Below, in pieces: positions 7,703-11,374 of a DNA stretch of 11,374 nucleotides. Each line of letters begins with the position of its first letter. The first letter of the stretch is position 1. The stretch lies in assembly GCA_024811115.1 (NCBI GenBank), contig JAKOGH010000488.1, forward strand, positions 1 through 11,374. The letters are read 5' to 3'. Below the pieces are notes generated by a model that was not told the origin of the DNA, ran no database searches, and was given only the letters and a program-made list of their open reading frames with translations. A program made the position numbers and the translations under genes. The DNA comes from Terana coerulea (Eukaryota > Basidiomycota > Agaricomycetes > Polyporales > Phanerochaetaceae).

Positions 7703-9625
7703 ATGTCTTCCTCACTTGAGAAACTTGTCCCCGTCCTCGACGGAACCAACTGGGAGCACTGGAACGACACTTTGAAGTCATTCCTGGGCACCCAGGGAAT
7801 TTCTCGTCAGCTCTTAACGACCCAGCCGACGGTGCCGACCTTAGTTCGCACTATCCCGGCAGCCTGCTCGCGCTTCGCAGTTGCAGCTGTGAGTACCACC
7901 CCAGCCATCCCTGTGCTCTCCACCTCTGGCGAAGTGCACTGGCAACGAGCATGAGCACTCCAGGGCTGTCGACAAGCTCGACGACTGGATCAACGACGAC
8001 CTCCGGGCTATGGGCTTCATCCGCCTTCGCTTGACTTACCAGATCGGACAGTCGGTGAAGAACGAAACGACAGCCAAGGCCCTGTACGAAGTCCTTTGCA
8101 GGCCGCCCTACACTCAGAACACTCTGGGTATGGCCTACACTGACTTCAGGGGCCTCCTGGAGACTCGCATCCCCGATGACCAGTCCCCAGCACCCGCGAA
8201 TCGCCAAGATCCAATCCCACATCGACCGCCTTAATGCGGCCTATGTGAAGCAGACGTGTACTTACACCTGATGCTCCTCATTTTGAAGACACCAGCGTAT
8301 AGTAAGCACATTGCCACCGTCACCACTCTGAATCAAAAGATGGTAGACACATCCCTGATCCCTCTACCTGCTGGAAGCCCCGAGCCTAAGCAGTATGGGC
8401 GGCAGATCATCGCTGCATGGGAGCAGCGGAAGCTTCTCCGGTGGACAGCGAAAGCAGACCGAGTCTGCCAAGCGCTGTCACCGCTGTCAAGGGGAAGAAT
8501 CCTCAGTTCGAATAGCAGCAGTGCCCGCAAGGGCAGCAGCAGCAGCAGCAGGACGGTGCCGGTAACGGCAAGGGAAAGAAGACCCAGCGCGGCAAGCGTG
8601 CGGGCAAGGGCAAGGGCAAGGCCTAGGATGCTGACCACAGTCACTCTTACATCGCCGCTCTGGTCATCTCGGTGGTGAACGACTTCACTCGATATGCCGC
8701 TCCCCACGAAGTCTAAGGCTGAAGAAATACAGTCTCACATCAAGGGAGAACACGAGCTCTGGCTCGCCAACGGCAACCAGTTCCCCCGCCCACAAGGCAC
8801 TAGCCCTTGCTGAGAAGCTTCGGAGTCGTCGGGTTCCAGGAGCGCATCCGGACCTCGAGGAGGTCGTCGATGCCAATGAGCACAACGCTCATTACGCCGG
8901 ACGCCATGCAGGATATTGAGCACTGCAATCTACGGAACACCGTTCGTGAGTTAGAACACCATCAGGAGTTCGCTCTAAACAATTTCCCGCGCTAACCAAA
9001 CTGTTAGCAATCCTCGACGAAGACGACGAGTCTCAGACTCTGCATAAAGCCTAGCTCCGCTAAAGCCACAAAGCTCGGCAAGCTTGCCTGCAAGCACTGG
9101 ATTCGCGGACAAAAACGCTGCCCTGAACAAGGGCTCAACCCTTGACGAAGCATCGCGAACACACCCATGGGAGCAACACCAGCTTGTCAAGCTGGCTACC
9201 ACCCAGGAGAGCGAGTTCGCCACCACTGCCGCCAAAGATGAGGCAGCAGAGAGGGCCCGTCAGCGCCAAGCAGGCCGACCTCGACTACACCGAAGCGGAT
9301 GCTCGATGCTCGCATCGCCGAGCTGGATGCCTGCATTGACTCAAACAACGTTGCTCTCAAACGCAAGTTTGCTGAGCCGAAGTTCGTCAAAGGCAGCTCC
9401 TCTCGCCCGCCAAGTGCAGCTCGCGCGACCCCTCACCGATCATCTGGTCCGATGAGGTCGACATGCAAATGTCGCTTGACAGGGAGGACGGCCGACGCCC
9501 GCCACTACCCTGACATCAAGGACACCGTATCCCTCGGAAACGAGGACAACAACAGCGACGTCGACAACCAAGTCGCCCGAATGCCTGATGGACGATTGAG
9601 AGATCCACCAGAACATCATTGACAC
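7703..9625 (+). pseudogene. gag and gag-pol linker remnant (copia)
   Basis: The ATG at 7703 opens a typical copia Gag start: SSLEKLVPVLDGTNWEHW, then LKSFLGTQGI. The frame is then lost and recovered in pieces: DDWINDDLRAMGFIRLRL and KNETTAKALYEVL (7980-8100), YTDFRGLLETRIPDDQ (about 8138-8185), KQYGRQIIAAWEQRK (about 8391-8435). A half zinc-knuckle Cys-His-Arg-Cys (8476-8487) is followed by a Gln/CAG tract and a Lys/Gly-rich basic tail (to about 8622), as expected for an RNA-binding C terminus. From 8700 to 9620 scattered fragments such as DARIAELDACIDSNNVALKR and DTVSLGNEDNNSDVDNQ represent the linker before protease. Numerous stops and shifts make it non-functional. Assigning the pieces beyond the Gag core relies on memory of related elements. 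Confidence 0.8.
8534..8551 (+). repeat. (CAG)6 microsatellite in gag
   Basis: Six perfect CAG units encode glutamine in the frame that also carries the zinc-knuckle half and the basic tail. Just downstream, GGGCAA repeats (8602-8619) encode Gly-Lys. Both are simple-sequence tracts inside the nucleic-acid-binding end of Gag. Confidence 0.85.
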
Positions 9626-9629
9626 GTAC

Positions 9630-11374
9630 TTGAGTACGTTCCCTCTAACTCTGCACTTGTGCATAACACTGACCGATACCTTTGCAGCTGATTGCGCGGA
9701 GTCTCGGTGGGCTGTAGTAAATAGTAAATACCACATGTATGCTATTATATTGAATGGAACTGGATTCCTTCAACAACCAGACCGATGTGTGCACAACATG
9801 CTATTTAACACGTGTCAGAGTTGCAAAGGTAAAAACCTTGCAAAATCAAGTGACTGGCTGCTCGATTCTGGAGCATCATTCCACTTTACCGGTCAGAGAA
9901 GTCTACTGCGCAACTTGCGTGACATTGACCCAATTGTTGTTCAAACGGCTAATGGGCATGTTACTATCTCTGAAGAAGGTGACTCTGTCATCAACTACCG
10001 TCCTAGCGCAACAAGCAGAATGATTAAAGTTTTACTGAAAAATGTTCGACTCATGCCTTCACAGAAAGACATGAATCTTATCTCGCTTGGTCAGCTGCTA
10101 CGACAGAACCGGTTAATCGAGGGTGACGTAACTACTCTGAAAATTCTGGATGGTAATAACCGCCAGGAATTATTGCAATTCGTGCTGCTTTATCCAAATG
10201 CAACGGTGTACTATTTAGACACTGACCAAGACGGCCTTGCGCTAGTCTCACACAAAATAATGCATAGACATTTTGGACATCCCTCTGAGTGGATCCTACG
10301 TCAAGTTCCGTCAGCGACAACAGAATGTCCTGATTTCGACTATAATAAGTCGGATTCACCCTGCTCTGGCTGCGCATAAGGAAAGATGCATAATCGCTCA
10401 TTCCCGCTGACGCCTCAACGAGCATCGCGGCCCTTTGAGCTCATTTACAGTGACTTAAAGGAATTCCCGGTCGACTCATATCGGTACAAGTATATCATCA
10501 CCTTTGTCAATGATTATACGCCGCATGCATGGATTATTTGCCTAAGGCTAAAATCCGTCGCCATCCAAGCGACAAAGAACTTTCTTACAATGGTTCAAAA
10601 CCAGCATAAAGCTAGTGTCAAGAGCTGGATGTCAGATGCAGAGGGAGAATACAAGTCAAACGCATTCATTCAAATGCTAAAGGACGTAGGGATTAAAATC
10701 CTAACTAGCATTCCACATACTCCACAGCAGAATGGACGCGCTGAGTAGTTCAATCGAACCCCATGAACAAAGCAGAGGCTATGCGCTTTATAGCTTGCAT
10801 TCTCCTTCATGGTGGTGGTTTGCAGTCATGCATGCAACGGTGCTTTACAACTGCACTCCGTTTCACAATTAAAATGGGTTACGCCTTATGAGGCACTTAT
10901 GGGTGAAAAACCACGGGCCGATAATATCCGCGTGTTTGGCTGTGATGCATGGGTATTTATCTCTGCCGACGTTTGCAAGAACAAACTACAGCCCAAGTCC
11001 GAAATGATGACACACATCGAACACGATGAGCACAGTTGGACCTTCATGAAAGGACCCAACAACGTCATGTTTCGCTTCAACTCAAGTCAAGTGGTGCGAA
11101 ACTTATTTTCCCAAGTGTCCTGATGGCAAAATGCCCCGCGTGGCCTGATCCGCCTACAGCAAAACACCAACAACGCGAAAGACAACGTAGTCTTCGCAAG
11201 GTGCGAGATCAGACGATAGTAACGACAATGCGCCACCGCTTCAAATGGCGAGCTGCACCTCGTCCTAACCCTTCTTCTGCCAAAAAGAGACTGAGCGGGT
11301 TGAACGACGGTTCGACCCCCTAAGCCCCTGTTGGGCGTAGCCCGAGTCCGCCTGTCACGAGGTGACACCACCCG
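9630..11374 (+). pseudogene. Protease and integrase remnant of copia pol
   Basis: The best preserved part of the element. Protease shows WLLDSGAS with the active Asp at 9864-9866. A pre-integrase zinc-binding segment follows, with HRHFGH and then CSGC (His-His-Cys-Cys). The integrase core keeps its full catalytic triad: Asp in YSDLKEF (10452-10454), Asp in WMSDAEGEY (10635-10637) and Glu in QQNGRAE (10743-10745), spaced D,D(35)E. The frame is stopped at TAA 10377-10379 (CA-stop-GK, where relatives have CAQGK) and TAG 10746-10748 just after the catalytic Glu. After it the frame changes several times: a WWWFAVMHATVLYNCTPFHN piece in another frame, then KWVTPYEALMGEKP, FGCDAWVF and NKLQPKSEMMTHI, then a further shift near 11094 before TYFPKCPDGKMP. 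No reverse transcriptase motif (such as YVDD) is reached before the window ends. Confidence 0.9.

Larger units (their letters stand above)
7181..11374 (+). mobile_element. Degenerate Ty1/copia LTR retrotransposon, 3' end outside the window
   Basis: The order is 5' LTR, primer-binding site, leader, gag, protease and integrase. Integrase lying before the (unseen) reverse transcriptase marks the copia rather than the gypsy superfamily. The coding part is cut by many frame changes and stops, so this copy cannot make its own proteins as written. The window ends in the variable linker after integrase; RT, RNase H and the 3' LTR should follow to the right. Codon content and the protein blocks resemble copia families of Agaricomycetes. 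Target-site duplication cannot be tested without the 3' end. Confidence 0.92.

Noticed and set aside
8534..8620. CAG and GGGCAA repeats considered as a CRISPR-like or tandem-array signal
   Set aside because: They are simple microsatellites with no spacers, encoding Gln and Gly-Lys in the Gag tail.
9612..9690. GT...TTTGCAG resembling an intron before protease
   Set aside because: A second frame through the same bases reads SNSALVHNTDRYLCS, which I recognise as copia coding sequence, so this is a frameshifted coding stretch rather than an intron.
11353..11367. TGTCAC-GAG-GTGACA hairpin at the window edge
   Set aside because: A 6-bp stem in the variable linker of a dead pol gene, likely chance; no termination or LTR context visible.

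Overview
This window looks like nuclear DNA of a basidiomycete fungus, most likely an Agaricomycete. Three protein genes are split by short GT-AG introns (48-67 nt, often with a CTAAC- or CTGAC-like branch site). Their protein families fit that group, and the right third is a Ty1/copia retrotransposon of a type common in Agaricomycetes. I found no bacterial operon, CRISPR array, tRNA or rRNA.

Layout, left to right. (1) About 40-914, plus strand: the 3' part of a GET1 gene (ER receptor subunit for tail-anchored protein insertion); its N terminus lies left of the window. One intron is 291 nt long and full of inverted repeats. (2) 1659-3570, plus: a five-exon malate synthase gene (glyoxylate cycle) with a TATA box. 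All catalytic landmarks are present, but three small indels in C/G runs break the frame; they sum to zero. (3) 3829-5909, minus, convergent with malate synthase: a nine-exon BTB/POZ-like gene whose fold is split by a long acidic linker, with one probable 1-nt frame break in a run of five G. (4) 6104-7180: about 1.1 kb of AT-richer DNA with no gene I can defend. (5) 7181-11374, plus: a decayed copia element, entering with its 5' LTR (7181-7472), an initiator-tRNA primer-binding site, a leader with a possible intron and a perfect hairpin, gag remnants, then protease and integrase remnants. The window ends in the linker before reverse transcriptase, so RT/RNase H and the 3' LTR lie to the right.

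The genes do not form a functional system: GET1, malate synthase and the BTB protein are unrelated neighbours. The main points for a second look are the repeated frame breaks at G/C runs in otherwise well conserved genes (base-call errors or real decay), the unusual GET1 intron, the non-standard C-terminal tripeptide of malate synthase, and the leader structures of the copia element. I see no convincing undescribed biological system here.
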